From positions 372,001 to 436,000 of the forward strand of contig NZ_JAFVLN010000002.1 in NCBI RefSeq assembly GCF_017377775.1: a stretch of 64,000 bases of DNA. The letters are read 5' to 3'. Positions within the stretch are counted from its first letter, which is position 1; every line of letters starts with the position of its first letter. The notes under the pieces were generated by a model. It was not told where the DNA came from and made no database searches. It saw only the letters and a program-made list of their open reading frames with translations. A program made the translations under genes and the position numbers. This document shows positions 1 through 8,813 of this stretch, one piece after another. The DNA comes from Streptomyces sp. VRA16 Mangrove soil (GTDB lineage: Bacteria > Actinomycetota > Actinomycetes > Streptomycetales > Streptomycetaceae).

Positions 1-116
1 ACGAGAGAGGACTTCCCGATGCCGGGGGCGCCCCAGATGAAGACCGGCCGCACCGTCGCGAGACCGAGCAGCAGCTCCGGGATGCGGGAGGGCGTGACCG
101 TGACGGCAGCCTGCAA
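1..116 (-). CDS. MoxR-like AAA ATPase, N-terminal fragment
   Basis: Only the first 38 or so codons lie in the window. The gene runs off the left edge. The fragment reads into a Walker A loop, GAPGIGKSS, at residues 29-37 after a VRPVFIWG strand, as in MoxR/AAA_5 ATPases that remodel partner proteins. The start is TTG at 116, chosen because CTCCTT at 125-130 gives an AAGGAG ribosome site 8 bases upstream. It is divergent from the caspase-like gene at 359, with 242 bases between them. MoxR ATPases usually sit beside a vWA-domain partner, which would lie outside the window. The Walker A is visible; the MoxR subfamily call is inference. Confidence 0.72.
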   Translation of the reverse strand, partial: MQAAVTVTPSRIPELLLGLATVRPVFIWGAPGIGKSSL

Positions 117-358
117 CGTACTGACTCCTTGAGGGGTGGAAGGGGTGGCCGGGTCCCTGCCCCGGCGGTCGACGACCGGGGCGCGCGGCGGCGCGGCTGC
201 CCGGTGCGCCCAGTGTGAACCCCGCCGTGCGCGCCCGCAGCCGAATTTCCCGCGGGGCACCATGGCCGGAATGCGCGCTGGGCAAGACGGCACCGCGGTG
301 ACACTTTGAGGCCCCCCGACCAGGGGGCGACTCACGGGGATTCGCAGGGGGTTCGATC

Positions 359-1996
359 ATGCGCATGATCTACGCGGACCGCGGTCCGTCACCGCTGGAG
401 ACCGGCAAGCCGGGCGCGGCGGACCGGGATTCGACGTTCGGCTGGTGGGGTGCGTTCAGCATCCAGAAGTTCGTGAACCAGAACCCGCTCTCGCACACGC
501 ACGAGGACGCCACGGGCTGGCTCGCGTACCTTCAGCAGTTCTACGACCGCAACTTCTGGTTCGCGGACAACGGCGTCCAGGTGTGGGCGTACGAGGAGAC
601 GTACGACAACTGGCAGGACCGGTACGGGGTGGACGCCGTCGTCGCCGTGTACCACTCGGGGCACGGCGGCATGGACGGCAACGGGGTGTTCTTCGCGCCG
701 CTCGGCGGGGTGTGGGACAACCGCTCGGACGCGGTCTCGAACCGGATGGCCTTCGGCAACGAGAAGGCGAACTACGTGTTCTGGTCCACGTGCAACTCGC
801 TGCGGGTGCTCGACGGGCACTCCCCCGTACGCACCTGGGCGGGGCCCAACCTGGGCTCGCGGATGATCTTCGGGTTCGAGTCGACGAGCATCGACAGCCC
901 GGACTACGGCAGGAAGTTCTGGGAGAAGTGGCGGGCCGGGCAGACGTACTGCGACGCCTGGCTGAACGCGAGCTGGGACATCTACCACGGGCAGGCGCCC
1001 TCGGTCGCGGCCACCGGGCCCACGCAGCAGGACGCGGTCAACCGGCTCAACGCGGAGCGCAACTTCTACCGCGAGCACGTCTCCGACGCCTGGTACGCGT
1101 GGCGCTGGTACTCCGCGCGCGAGGGGCTGCGCGAGGCGATGACGCAGCCGCCGTCGAGCCCGCAGATCGTGCAGCTCGCGCCGCGCGACCCGAGCCGTGA
1201 ACTGGCCGCGCTGGGACAGCTCGCGCACTTCCCGCAGGCCGCGCTCCAGGAGGTGCAGGTCGAGCGGCAGGGCGTGCTGAGCGCGAGCTCCGGCGACCGG
1301 TTCATCTCGACGGCGCCGCAGGCGGTGCGCTGGGTGCGCCTGGCCGAGGCCAACCACCGCAACACCCGCCGCCTGGAGACCGACCGGGCCGTGGAGCTGG
1401 CCCGTCAGTTCGTGCAGCAGCACTCCGACCTCACGGCCGGGGCCGAGCTGGTCGTCGACGGGGTGCACGACCTGATGCAGAACTCCGGCAAGAAGGACGG
1501 CTCCCGGATCGGTGAGCCGGTGTCGCTGCAGACACACGTCACGTTCCGGCAGGCCTTCGGCGGCATCCCGGTGATCACGCCGGGGCGCGGGCAGTTCCGG
1601 GTGGTCCTCGACAACGACGGCACCGTGGTGCAGGCGACGGTCTCGACCCGCCGGCCCTCCGGCGAGACCCGCACCCCGAGCTCCGCGGTCGCACCTCCGT
1701 CCGGCAAGGGCACGCAGGCGCTCTCCTCGCCGGGTGCGCGCGACCCGCGGCAGGCGCTCGACGAGGCGCAGCGGCGGCGCATCGCGCATCTGACGGCGAT
1801 GGCGGCGGACGCCGAGCGTTCGGCGGCCGACATCGAAGCCCACCTCGAGGTCAGGGACGTGCCGGGGACGCTGGAGGTCGGGTACGAGATCGAGGGCAAC
1901 GAGGCGTATCCCGCGGCGCGGAAGCTGGTCGAACTGGGCTCCCGTGACTCCATGTACAAGAAGCTGAGGTGGATCGTGGCGCCGCTCGCGCGCTGA
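359..1996 (+). CDS. Caspase-like DUF6345 protein with propeptide-like tail
   Basis: A 545-residue protein with no signal peptide or membrane segment. The N-terminal ~250 residues fit DUF6345. They hold the clan CD peptidase signature: SGHG with His102 after a hydrophobic strand (VDAVVAVYH), then a second strand ending in STCNS with Cys145. The 43-residue His-Cys spacing is normal for caspases and gingipains. Residues about 340-455 (ARQFVQQH, VTFRQAFGGIPVITPG, FRVVLDNDGTVVQA) resemble the FTP/PepSY propeptide domains that inhibit peptidases. A low-complexity linker and a short helical end follow. The ATG at 359 follows CAGGGGG. The gene diverges from a MoxR-like ATPase, suggesting a regulated protease module. 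Family and catalytic residues are recognised by eye; protease activity is inferred. Confidence 0.75.
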   Translation: MRMIYADRGPSPLETGKPGAADRDSTFGWWGAFSIQKFVNQNPLSHTHEDATGWLAYLQQFYDRNFWFADNGVQVWAYEETYDNWQDRYGVDAVVAVYHSGHGGMDGNGVFFAPLGGVWDNRSDAVSNRMAFGNEKANYVFWSTCNSLRVLDGHSPVRTWAGPNLGSRMIFGFESTSIDSPDYGRKFWEKWRAGQTYCDAWLNASWDIYHGQAPSVAATGPTQQDAVNRLNAERNFYREHVSDAWYAWRWYSAREGLREAMTQPPSSPQIVQLAPRDPSRELAALGQLAHFPQAALQEVQVERQGVLSASSGDRFISTAPQAVRWVRLAEANHRNTRRLETDRAVELARQFVQQHSDLTAGAELVVDGVHDLMQNSGKKDGSRIGEPVSLQTHVTFRQAFGGIPVITPGRGQFRVVLDNDGTVVQATVSTRRPSGETRTPSSAVAPPSGKGTQALSSPGARDPRQALDEAQRRRIAHLTAMAADAERSAADIEAHLEVRDVPGTLEVGYEIEGNEAYPAARKLVELGSRDSMYKKLRWIVAPLAR

Positions 1997-2087
1997 CGTC
2001 TACGGGGTCCGTGCTGCGGAGGCGGCTCCCGGCCGGTCGTGCGCGATCAGCCACGACGAACCCGCGGTCGCGACACGACAGCCGGAG

Positions 2088-3473
2088 TCACGGCGCCTCG
2101 GCGATGGCGGCTCGCTTCTTGCGGGCCGCCATCCACGCGTAGACGAGCACGCCCACGAACAGGAACAGCACCCCCTGGTAGACGGCCGCGTACCCCGCTC
2201 CGCCGACCAGCCACATCGAGAACCCGAACGCGACGAGGGCCAGCACCAGGTCCCGGACGAGACGGGACGTGTGGACCCGCTCCCCCTGTCCCGACAGCAG
2301 GAAGTAGATCTGCGCGGCGGTGGCCAGCAGATACGGGACGGTCGCGGTGAACGTCGTCACGAGGACCAGGGTGTTGAAGACCGCCGCGGAACCGGACGTG
2401 TAGTTGTAGATCGTCAGCAGCGAGGCCAGCGACACGGCGACGAGCACACCGAACGTGGGCACCCCGCGCCGCTTGCGCAGGAACGCCTTCGGGAAGAGGC
2501 CGTCCTTGGCGGCGGCGTACGGCGTCTGGGCGCTGAGCAGGGTCCAGCCGTTGAGCGCGCCGACCATCGACACGAGCGCGGCCACGGCCACGGCGGTGCC
2601 GCCCCACGTGCCGCCGAACATGGCGTTGACGGCGTCGGAGAACGGGGCCGTGGAGTTCACCAGCCGGTCGTGCGGGACGGTGCCGAACACGGAAACGGTG
2701 CACAGCAGGTAGAGCAGCGCGGCCAGGCCCGTGCCGAGGACCGTCGCGCGGCCCACGTTGCGCTGGGGGTCACGGACCTCGCCGGCGCTCACGGAGGCGG
2801 ACTCGACGCCCAGGTAGCTGAAGAGCAGGATCGCGGCGGACGCGGAGACCGCCCCGATCGCGGAGTCGCCGCTCGCCCGGAACGGGCCCAGGTTGTCGCT
2901 CTGGAAGAAGAACAGGCCGCCGACCGCGACGAGCAGCAGCGGCGCGAACTTCAGCACGGTCGAGACCAGTTGGACGGCGCCCACGTACCGGGTTCCGGCC
3001 AGGTTCGCGAGGGCGGGCAGCCACTGGCAGGCGAGGGCGGCGACGATCGTCCAGAACGTCGAGCCGTGGATGGGCAGCAGGACGTCGAGGTATCCGACGG
3101 CGGCGACCGCGAGGGCCGCGTTGCTCACCCACGTCGTGATCCAGTAGGACCACGCCGCCAGGAACCCGGCGAAGTCGCCGAAGGCCTCACGGGCGTAGAC
3201 GTAGGGCCCGCCGGTCTGCGGGTGCCGGTGGGCGAGCCGGCCGAAGACGAGCGCGAGGGCGATCGCACCGACGGTGAGGACGACGAACGCGACGAGCGCG
3301 ATGGTGCCGTACGGGGCCACGGACGCCGGCAGCAGGAAGATGCCTCCGCCGATGATGTTGCCGATCACCAGGCACGTGGCGATCGGCAGGCCGAACCGGC
3401 GGGCGTGCTTGCTGTCGTGTCGGCCAGGCGTGGCGGCCGGAGCCGGTGGGGGTGCGGTTCCGGTGTCGTGCAT
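2088..3473 (-). CDS. APC-family amino acid permease
   Basis: A 461-residue integral membrane transporter of the amino acid-polyamine-organocation (APC) superfamily. The first membrane segment carries IGNIIGGGIFLLPASVA, the unwound substrate-binding helix typical of the AdiC/CadB/PotE branch. About 12 hydrophobic segments follow, with the consensus GGPYVYAREAFG near residue 85 and SYLGVESASVSAGEVRDPQRNVGRAT before TM7. It probably exchanges or imports basic amino acids or polyamines across the cytoplasmic membrane. The exact substrate cannot be read from the sequence. It stands alone, downstream of and convergent with the caspase-like gene. The next gene upstream ends 90 bases away, so it probably has its own promoter. 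Confidence 0.9.
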   Translation of the reverse strand: MHDTGTAPPPAPAATPGRHDSKHARRFGLPIATCLVIGNIIGGGIFLLPASVAPYGTIALVAFVVLTVGAIALALVFGRLAHRHPQTGGPYVYAREAFGDFAGFLAAWSYWITTWVSNAALAVAAVGYLDVLLPIHGSTFWTIVAALACQWLPALANLAGTRYVGAVQLVSTVLKFAPLLLVAVGGLFFFQSDNLGPFRASGDSAIGAVSASAAILLFSYLGVESASVSAGEVRDPQRNVGRATVLGTGLAALLYLLCTVSVFGTVPHDRLVNSTAPFSDAVNAMFGGTWGGTAVAVAALVSMVGALNGWTLLSAQTPYAAAKDGLFPKAFLRKRRGVPTFGVLVAVSLASLLTIYNYTSGSAAVFNTLVLVTTFTATVPYLLATAAQIYFLLSGQGERVHTSRLVRDLVLALVAFGFSMWLVGGAGYAAVYQGVLFLFVGVLVYAWMAARKKRAAIAEAP

Positions 3474-3563
3474 GTGGGGGGTGCGCCTCTCGGTCGTGCT
3501 GACGCCGCCTCGGGATCGCCGGGCGACGTCCCATCGTCCGGTCGGCGGACACCCGGCTCCAAA

Positions 3564-5702
3564 TCAGGCGGATTTGTCCTGCGGCTCCTGGGGCGCGACC
3601 GCAAATGATGCAGCCTCGGGGTCTTGACGTAGCGAATTCTCCAGGGGTATGGGATCGGCCGCCAGCGGGACCTGCGGTCCGTGTCCCTCGCGCAGCCAGC
3701 GGCGCAGGACGCGGTGGATCTGCTCGGCGCCGACGAGAGCGCCGCCGTCCTCGACCGGCTCGGACAGGGCGAGCGGCGAGAGCAGGAACGGGCGGCCCTG
3801 GGCGCCGCCGAGCCCGCCGTGCGAGCCGATCTGCTCCTCGAAGGCGAGGACCTCGCCGTCGATCGGGTCGTACATGGAGTTGACCATGATGTCCGCGGTG
3901 TGCGGGAAGGAGTGGGTGCGGCGCACGGCGTCGGCGGCGCCGGGCCCGAAGTCGGCGAGCGGCCCCCGTCCGTCGGCGAGCTCGGCGACGGGCACCTCGA
4001 CGCCCTGCGCGCCGAGCACCACGCCGCCGTGCTCCTCGCTGCGTACGAGGAGGAAACCGATGCCGGGATGGTTGGCGAGGGTCGCCAGGAGCGCCGGGTG
4101 GCGGGTGTCGAGCTCCTCCTTGCTCATCCGGTGCGGGACGTCGGGGAAGGAGACGAGGCCGAGGTTGCCGGAGGCGAGCACCACCGGCTCGCTGCGCTTC
4201 CCGCGGTGCGCGGCCTGCTCGCCCTCCTCGACGGGCCGGTGCAGGGCGGCGCGCACGGCGGAGCGGGCCTCGGCGCCCGAACGGGTGCGGCGTGCCCGGC
4301 GCGGCACGGGCAGACCGCAGCCCGCACGGACCAGGTCCTGGAGGGTGAGCCCGTAGCGGGAGCGGAACGTCTCGCCGGGGCTCTGGCCGTGGTCGGACAG
4401 GACGACGATGCGGTACGGGCGCGGGGCGTGCTCGGCGACCTTCGACAGCAGCGCGAGGGACCGGTCGAGCCGTTCGAGGACCTTCTCGGCGTCGCGGCTG
4501 AACGGTCCCGAGTGGTGCGCCACTTCGTCGTACGCGACGAGGTCGGCGTAGACGGCACTGCGCCCGGCGAGCATGTCACCGATGACCGCGGCGACGACGA
4601 CGTCCCGCTCGACGACGGTCGCGAAGGCGCGGATGAACGGGTAGAGCCCGCCGCGTGCGACGCGCGGGCGGCGCTTGCGCAGCCGGGCGTGCGTGGACTG
4701 CCCGATCTCCCGGCCCACCTCGGCGAAGAAGGAAAGGGCGGTGCGCACCGCGTTCGCCGGGTCGCAGAAGTAGGCGAAGTATCCGGCCCTGGATCTGTTC
4801 TCCTTGCCGCGCCGGGCCGCCACGGACAGTACGAGGGCGACCTGTTCGGCGCCGCCGCTGAACAGGTTGCCGCGGCTGGCGCCGTCGACGGTGAGCAGTC
4901 CGCCGTCGCCGGTGTGCTCGACGGCACGGCGCTGGAGTTCGGCGGCGCTGGTCGGCCGGTTGGAGACCTGGATCTCGCCGGTGTCCTTCTCGTACCAGCG
5001 GAAGGCGGGCACGTCGTGGTTGGAGCCGTGCAGGATGCCGAGCTGGCTGGCGCCGGTCTGGCTGGACCAGTCGGTGCGCCAGGGGGTGAGCCGGTGCGTG
5101 CCGTCGCGCAGCCAGGAGCCGACCGTGGGCATCACGTCGTCGCGGGCGACGCGGCGCAGCACCTCGTGGCCGACGCCGTCGAGCTGGAGGAAGACGGTGC
5201 CGGGGGTGGGCGGGCAGGAGTCCGCCTCGTCGCTCTTGCGGCGTCGGCGCGCGGCCAGCCGGTACAGGCGGCGCCGGTACGCGTCGTCGTCGCGCACGGC
5301 GAGGGCACCACCGGTGGCGGAGGCGACGGCCGACATGACGGCGGCCACCACCACGGCCGTCTCCGGGCTGGCCTCGCCCCGGTTCTCGGGGATGAGCTTG
5401 AGGGCGAACAGGAGCACCGCGCCGTTGAGGAAGAAGACGACGAGACCGAGGACGAGGGCGGGGACCAGCAGCAGCGCGCGCACGAGGATCGGCCAGACGA
5501 GGGCGGACAGCACCGCGAACGCGCCGGCGCCGAGGGCCGCGGTGATCGCGACCCGGGTCATGCTGTCGCCGTCGTCCGACTGGAGCTGGAAGTCCGGCAG
5601 CAGCCCGGCGAGGATCATCATCGTGAGCGTGCCGGCCGCCCACACGGTCAGCGACCGCCAGCCCTGGCTCACCGCGCGCCGCCACCACCGGCCTGAGGCC
5701 AC
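3564..5702 (-). CDS. Membrane-anchored alkaline-phosphatase-superfamily hydrolase
   Basis: A 712-residue protein in two parts. Residues 1-135 hold about four membrane segments resembling a phage-holin-4-type domain. From about residue 170 comes a type I phosphodiesterase/nucleotide pyrophosphatase domain. The metal and nucleophile motifs are present: LQLDGVG with Asp175, SSQTGAS with Thr216 as likely nucleophile, a DEVAHHSG metal motif and SDHGQSPG. The enzyme should cleave a phosphodiester or phosphate substrate at the membrane; lipid headgroup or envelope polymer turnover is a guess. It starts at ATG 5702 and is preceded by a separate minus-strand gene 117 bases upstream. Both domains are clearly in one frame. 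Confidence 0.88.
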   Translation of the reverse strand: MASGRWWRRAVSQGWRSLTVWAAGTLTMMILAGLLPDFQLQSDDGDSMTRVAITAALGAGAFAVLSALVWPILVRALLLVPALVLGLVVFFLNGAVLLFALKLIPENRGEASPETAVVVAAVMSAVASATGGALAVRDDDAYRRRLYRLAARRRRKSDEADSCPPTPGTVFLQLDGVGHEVLRRVARDDVMPTVGSWLRDGTHRLTPWRTDWSSQTGASQLGILHGSNHDVPAFRWYEKDTGEIQVSNRPTSAAELQRRAVEHTGDGGLLTVDGASRGNLFSGGAEQVALVLSVAARRGKENRSRAGYFAYFCDPANAVRTALSFFAEVGREIGQSTHARLRKRRPRVARGGLYPFIRAFATVVERDVVVAAVIGDMLAGRSAVYADLVAYDEVAHHSGPFSRDAEKVLERLDRSLALLSKVAEHAPRPYRIVVLSDHGQSPGETFRSRYGLTLQDLVRAGCGLPVPRRARRTRSGAEARSAVRAALHRPVEEGEQAAHRGKRSEPVVLASGNLGLVSFPDVPHRMSKEELDTRHPALLATLANHPGIGFLLVRSEEHGGVVLGAQGVEVPVAELADGRGPLADFGPGAADAVRRTHSFPHTADIMVNSMYDPIDGEVLAFEEQIGSHGGLGGAQGRPFLLSPLALSEPVEDGGALVGAEQIHRVLRRWLREGHGPQVPLAADPIPLENSLRQDPEAASFAVAPQEPQDKSA

Positions 5703-5819
5703 GTTCCCGCTCCCCTCACCCTGGTCGGTTCACCCTGATCTGTTCGTGTCCGGGTAAGGGTTTCACACCATTTGCGCAACCGGGGAACGCGCCCTGCCCC
5801 CGGCCGGTCCGACGCCTGC

Positions 5820-6227
5820 CTAGCAGCCGTCGTACCCCGCGGTGGGCATGGAGAGGCGCCGGTGCACACGGGCCTTCATCTCCGCGTCGTACGTGGGTTC
5901 CGCCGAGCCCACCGTCTCCAGGCGGACCCCGCGCCGCGCGCACTCGGCGGTGAACGCGTCCACCGAGCTCAGCGCCACCCGCAGCACCCGGTCGCTGGGC
6001 GCGACGAACAGGTCGACCAGGCCCGCGTCGACGTCCGCCCACAGCACGTCGTGGTCGGGGCGCAGGGCGTGCACGAGGAGCTGGCGGGTGACGACGTAGC
6101 CGCGGTCGGCGGCCCAGCGGGCGCACATGGCGTACTGGCCGCGCGAGTCGACGAGGAAGGGGTCCGCGTCCAGTCGCTCCAGCGGGGTCAGCCCGGCAAT
6201 GGCCGTGACCCGTAGTCCTGGGCCCAT
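5820..6227 (-). CDS. Resolvase-fold-like protein without catalytic serine
   Basis: A 135-residue soluble protein. The ATG at 6225-6227 is chosen over an earlier in-frame ATG because it has GAGGGGG just upstream and avoids overlapping the divergent gene at 6310. The middle (RGQYAMCARWAADRGYVVTRQLLVH) and the part reading LVDLFVAPSDRVLRV, then FTAECARRGVRLETV, follow the layout of the serine recombinase N-terminal domain: Q, GY, a D/LDR-like segment, and an RGV strand. The active-site RVS serine at the N-terminus is absent, and there is no DNA-binding helix-turn-helix domain. It is therefore not an active recombinase. Similar small proteins occur in Streptomyces without known function. The fold assignment is inference. 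Confidence 0.6.
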   Translation of the reverse strand: MGPGLRVTAIAGLTPLERLDADPFLVDSRGQYAMCARWAADRGYVVTRQLLVHALRPDHDVLWADVDAGLVDLFVAPSDRVLRVALSSVDAFTAECARRGVRLETVGSAEPTYDAEMKARVHRRLSMPTAGYDGC

Positions 6228-6309
6228 GGTGTCCCCCTCACCTCCAGCTTTCGGCGTCGACCCTACTCCTGCACGTAGGCTCGGGGGAGTCGCATGAAGG
6301 AGGCAACGG

Positions 6310-7086
6310 GTGCCGGTGGAGATCACCTGGTGGGGTCATGCCACCTGCACGGTCGAGGACGCGGGCACGCGCGTGCTCACGGATCCGCTCTTCGCCCGCC
6401 GCCTCGCCCATCTGCGACGGCGGCGCGGCGCTCCTCCGCCGCCCCGCGCCGCGCACGCCGATGTCGTCCTCGTCTCGCATCTGCACGCCGATCACCTGCA
6501 CGTTCCGTCGCTGGCCCGGCTAGCGCCGGGGACCCGCGTGCTGCTGCCGCGGGGCGCGCGGCGCGCCGTGCCGGCGCTGCGGAGGCTGCGCTCGCTGCGG
6601 TTCGTCGAGGTCGAGCCGGGCGCCGAGGTCGAGGTCGGGAACGTCGTCATAAAAGCCGTGCGCGCCGATCACGACGGGCGGCGGCTGCCCGTGGGGCCGC
6701 AGCGCGCGCCCGCGCTCGGCTATGTGATGGCCGGTGAGGCCCGGACGTACTTCGCGGGCGACACCGGCCTCTTCGACGGGATGGCCGAGGCCGTCGGCGA
6801 GGTGGACGTGGCGCTGCTGCCGGTGGGCGGCTGGGGACCCTACCTGGGCTCGCACCATCTCGATCCGGCGCGGGCCGCCGAGGCGCTGACCCGGATCGCG
6901 CCGCGCGCGGCGGTGCCGGTGCACTACGGCACGTACTGGCCGATCGGCCTGGACGCGGTGCGCCCGCACGAGTTCCACACGCCGGGCGACGAGTTCGTGC
7001 GGCAGGCGGCGCTGCGCGCGCCCGGGGTGACGGTGCACCGGCTCGGGCACGGCGAGAGCGTGCGGCCTGAGGTGGCGGGACGGTGA
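6310..7086 (+). CDS. MBL-fold metal-dependent hydrolase (UlaG-like)
   Basis: A 258-residue metallo-beta-lactamase-fold protein. The first metal motif reads SHLHADHLH near residue 58, preceded by TWWGHAT with its conserved histidine. FAGDTGLFDG supplies the bridging aspartate, and VPVHYGTYWP the last histidine. This pattern fits the UlaG/L-ascorbate lactonase-like group of broad-range hydrolases. Translation starts at GTG 6310 after AAGGAGG. The stop overlaps the start of the next gene (GTGA), so the hydrolase and the DedA protein are translated together. The substrate cannot be deduced; the membrane partner hints at a lipid or lipid-linked substrate. Confidence 0.88.
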   Translation: MPVEITWWGHATCTVEDAGTRVLTDPLFARRLAHLRRRRGAPPPPRAAHADVVLVSHLHADHLHVPSLARLAPGTRVLLPRGARRAVPALRRLRSLRFVEVEPGAEVEVGNVVIKAVRADHDGRRLPVGPQRAPALGYVMAGEARTYFAGDTGLFDGMAEAVGEVDVALLPVGGWGPYLGSHHLDPARAAEALTRIAPRAAVPVHYGTYWPIGLDAVRPHEFHTPGDEFVRQAALRAPGVTVHRLGHGESVRPEVAGR

Positions 7087-7715
7087 TGCTCGCCGTGACG
7101 ACAGCCGTCGTGCCGCCGGAGTCGACGCAGCAGGCCGTCGGCTACCCCTCGCTGTTCCTGCTCGTCTTCATCGGCGCGCTCGTACCGGTGGTGCCCACGG
7201 GCGCGCTGGTGAGCTCCGCGGCGGTGGTGGCCTTCCACCAGACGCTCCCGTTCTCGCTGCTGATGGTGTTCGCGGTGGGCTCGCTCTCGGCGTTCCTCGG
7301 GGACGTGGCCCTGTACTGGCTCGGACAGCGCGGGATGCGCTCGAAGAACGGGTCGAAATGGCTGGAGGCCATCCGCGCGCGGGCGCCGGAGGAACGGCTG
7401 ACACAGGCGCAGGACAAGCTCGCCGACCACGGGGTGACGGTGCTCGTCCTGTCGCGGCTCGTGCCGGCCGGGCGGATCCCGGTGATGCTGGCCTGTCTGC
7501 TCGCCAAGATGCCGCTGCGCCGGTTCGTGCGCGGCGACATCCCGGCCTGCCTGGCCTGGGCGGCGACGTACCAGGTGATCGGGATCGTCGGCGGTTCGCT
7601 GTTCGCCGAGCCGTGGGAGGGCATCGTCGCGGCGATCCTGCTGACCGTGCTGATCAGCGCGGTCCCGTCGGTGTGGCGGCGGATGCGGCGCCCGTCGGAC
7701 CGTCAGCACGCCTGA
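7083..7715 (+). CDS. DedA-family membrane protein
   Basis: A 210-residue protein with about five to six membrane segments and the VTT/DedA signature. The parts visible are an early GALVPVVPTGALVSSAAVV re-entrant segment, FLGDVALYWLGQRG, and the conserved basic motif SRLVPAGRIPVMLACLLAKMP. DedA proteins act in the cytoplasmic membrane as lipid (undecaprenyl phosphate or phospholipid) flippases. The start is GTG 7083, overlapping the stop of the MBL hydrolase by 4 bases; ATG 7086 is an equally possible start. It converges on the next MBL gene. Confidence 0.87.
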   Translation: MMLAVTTAVVPPESTQQAVGYPSLFLLVFIGALVPVVPTGALVSSAAVVAFHQTLPFSLLMVFAVGSLSAFLGDVALYWLGQRGMRSKNGSKWLEAIRARAPEERLTQAQDKLADHGVTVLVLSRLVPAGRIPVMLACLLAKMPLRRFVRGDIPACLAWAATYQVIGIVGGSLFAEPWEGIVAAILLTVLISAVPSVWRRMRRPSDRQHA

Positions 7716-7754
7716 GCCCCGGGCCGGTCCGCACGCGTACGGCCGCGCCGCGGC

Positions 7755-8813
7755 TCAGGCCGTCAGGACCCGCGAACCGCCGACCGGCAGGTCCCACAGC
7801 GACGCGCGGGCAAGGCCCGCCTTCTCCCAGGCGGCGCGGAGCCGGGTGAGCGGTTCCAGGACCGGCTCGGCCGACAGCAGGAACGTGGCCCAGTGCATGG
7901 GCGCCATGAAGCGGGCGCCCACGTCCTGTGCGGCCTGCACCGCGTCCTCCGGTGCGCAGTGCACGTCCTCCAGCCACCAGCGCGGGTCGTAGGCGCCGAT
8001 GGGGAGCAGGGCCAGATCGATCCCCGGGTAGCGCAGACCGATCTCGCCGAACCAGTGGCCGTAGCCGGTGTCGCCCGCGAAGTAGACCCGCTGCCCTTCC
8101 CCGTCGGTGAGGACCCAGCCGCCCCACAGGGTGCGGCAGGTGTCGGTGAGGGTCCGCTTGGACCAGTGGTGGGCGGGCACGAAGTCGAATCTGACGCCGC
8201 GCAGTTCGGCCGCCTCCCACCAGTCGAGCTCGGTGACGCGTGTGAAGCGGCGGCGGGAGAACCAGCGGCCGAGCCCCGCGGGCACGAAGACGGGCGTCTC
8301 GCGCGGGAGTCTTCTGAGGGTCGGCCAGTCCAGATGGTCGTAGTGGTTGTGGCTGATGACGACCGCGTCGACGGCGGGCAGGGCACTCCAGGCGACGCCG
8401 ACCGGGGTGATCCTGGCCGGGGTGCCGAGGATCTTCCGCGACCAGACCGGGTCGGTGAGGACGGTCAGGCCGCCGATGCGCACCACCCAGCTCGCGTGGC
8501 CCACCCAGGTGACGGCGACGGTGCGGGTGTCGACGTCCGGGAGCGGACCGGGCTCGAAGGGCAGGCTCGGGATGTCGGCGAGCCCCTCGGCCGTCGGCCG
8601 CACCTTGCCCTCGCGGGCGAACCGGGCGAAGGCCCGCAGGCCGGGGAGCGGCGCGGTCAGCCGGTCGGCGAAGGACTTGGGCCAGCGGCGCGGAACGTAT
8701 CCGGTGCCTCCCCCGCCGAGCGGCCGCGGCTCGACGAGGGGCCGTGGGGACGCGGTGGCGCCGCCCCGCTCTCCCGCGCTCTCGTTGGTCGTCGCTCCGG
8801 ACGTCTGCGTCAT
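7755..8813 (-). CDS. NAPE-PLD-like MBL-fold hydrolase
   Basis: A 352-residue metallo-beta-lactamase-fold protein of the N-acyl-phosphatidylethanolamine phospholipase D-like group. Visible motifs are VTWVGHASWVV, SHNHYDHLD (metal site), FVPAHHWSKR, YFAGDTGYG and PMHWATF near the end. The layout GP..W..K.. with PR.WP near residue 40 also matches this group. Such enzymes hydrolyse phospholipid-type phosphodiesters in animals; bacterial substrates are mostly unknown. The ATG at 8811-8813 overlaps the upstream stop as ATGA, so translation is coupled to the lysine-free aminotransferase-fold protein. An upstream in-frame start at 8828 is possible but less natural. Confidence 0.87.
   Translation of the reverse strand: MTQTSGATTNESAGERGGATASPRPLVEPRPLGGGGTGYVPRRWPKSFADRLTAPLPGLRAFARFAREGKVRPTAEGLADIPSLPFEPGPLPDVDTRTVAVTWVGHASWVVRIGGLTVLTDPVWSRKILGTPARITPVGVAWSALPAVDAVVISHNHYDHLDWPTLRRLPRETPVFVPAGLGRWFSRRRFTRVTELDWWEAAELRGVRFDFVPAHHWSKRTLTDTCRTLWGGWVLTDGEGQRVYFAGDTGYGHWFGEIGLRYPGIDLALLPIGAYDPRWWLEDVHCAPEDAVQAAQDVGARFMAPMHWATFLLSAEPVLEPLTRLRAAWEKAGLARASLWDLPVGGSRVLTA

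Noticed and set aside
3681..5696. A long open frame opposite the alkaline-phosphatase-superfamily gene
   Set aside because: It is Ala/Gly/Arg/Val-rich with no domain, and lies antisense to a gene with clear catalytic motifs. High GC content opens such frames.
5820..6227. Active serine recombinase or mobile element
   Set aside because: The catalytic serine and DNA-binding domain are absent and no inverted ends were seen.
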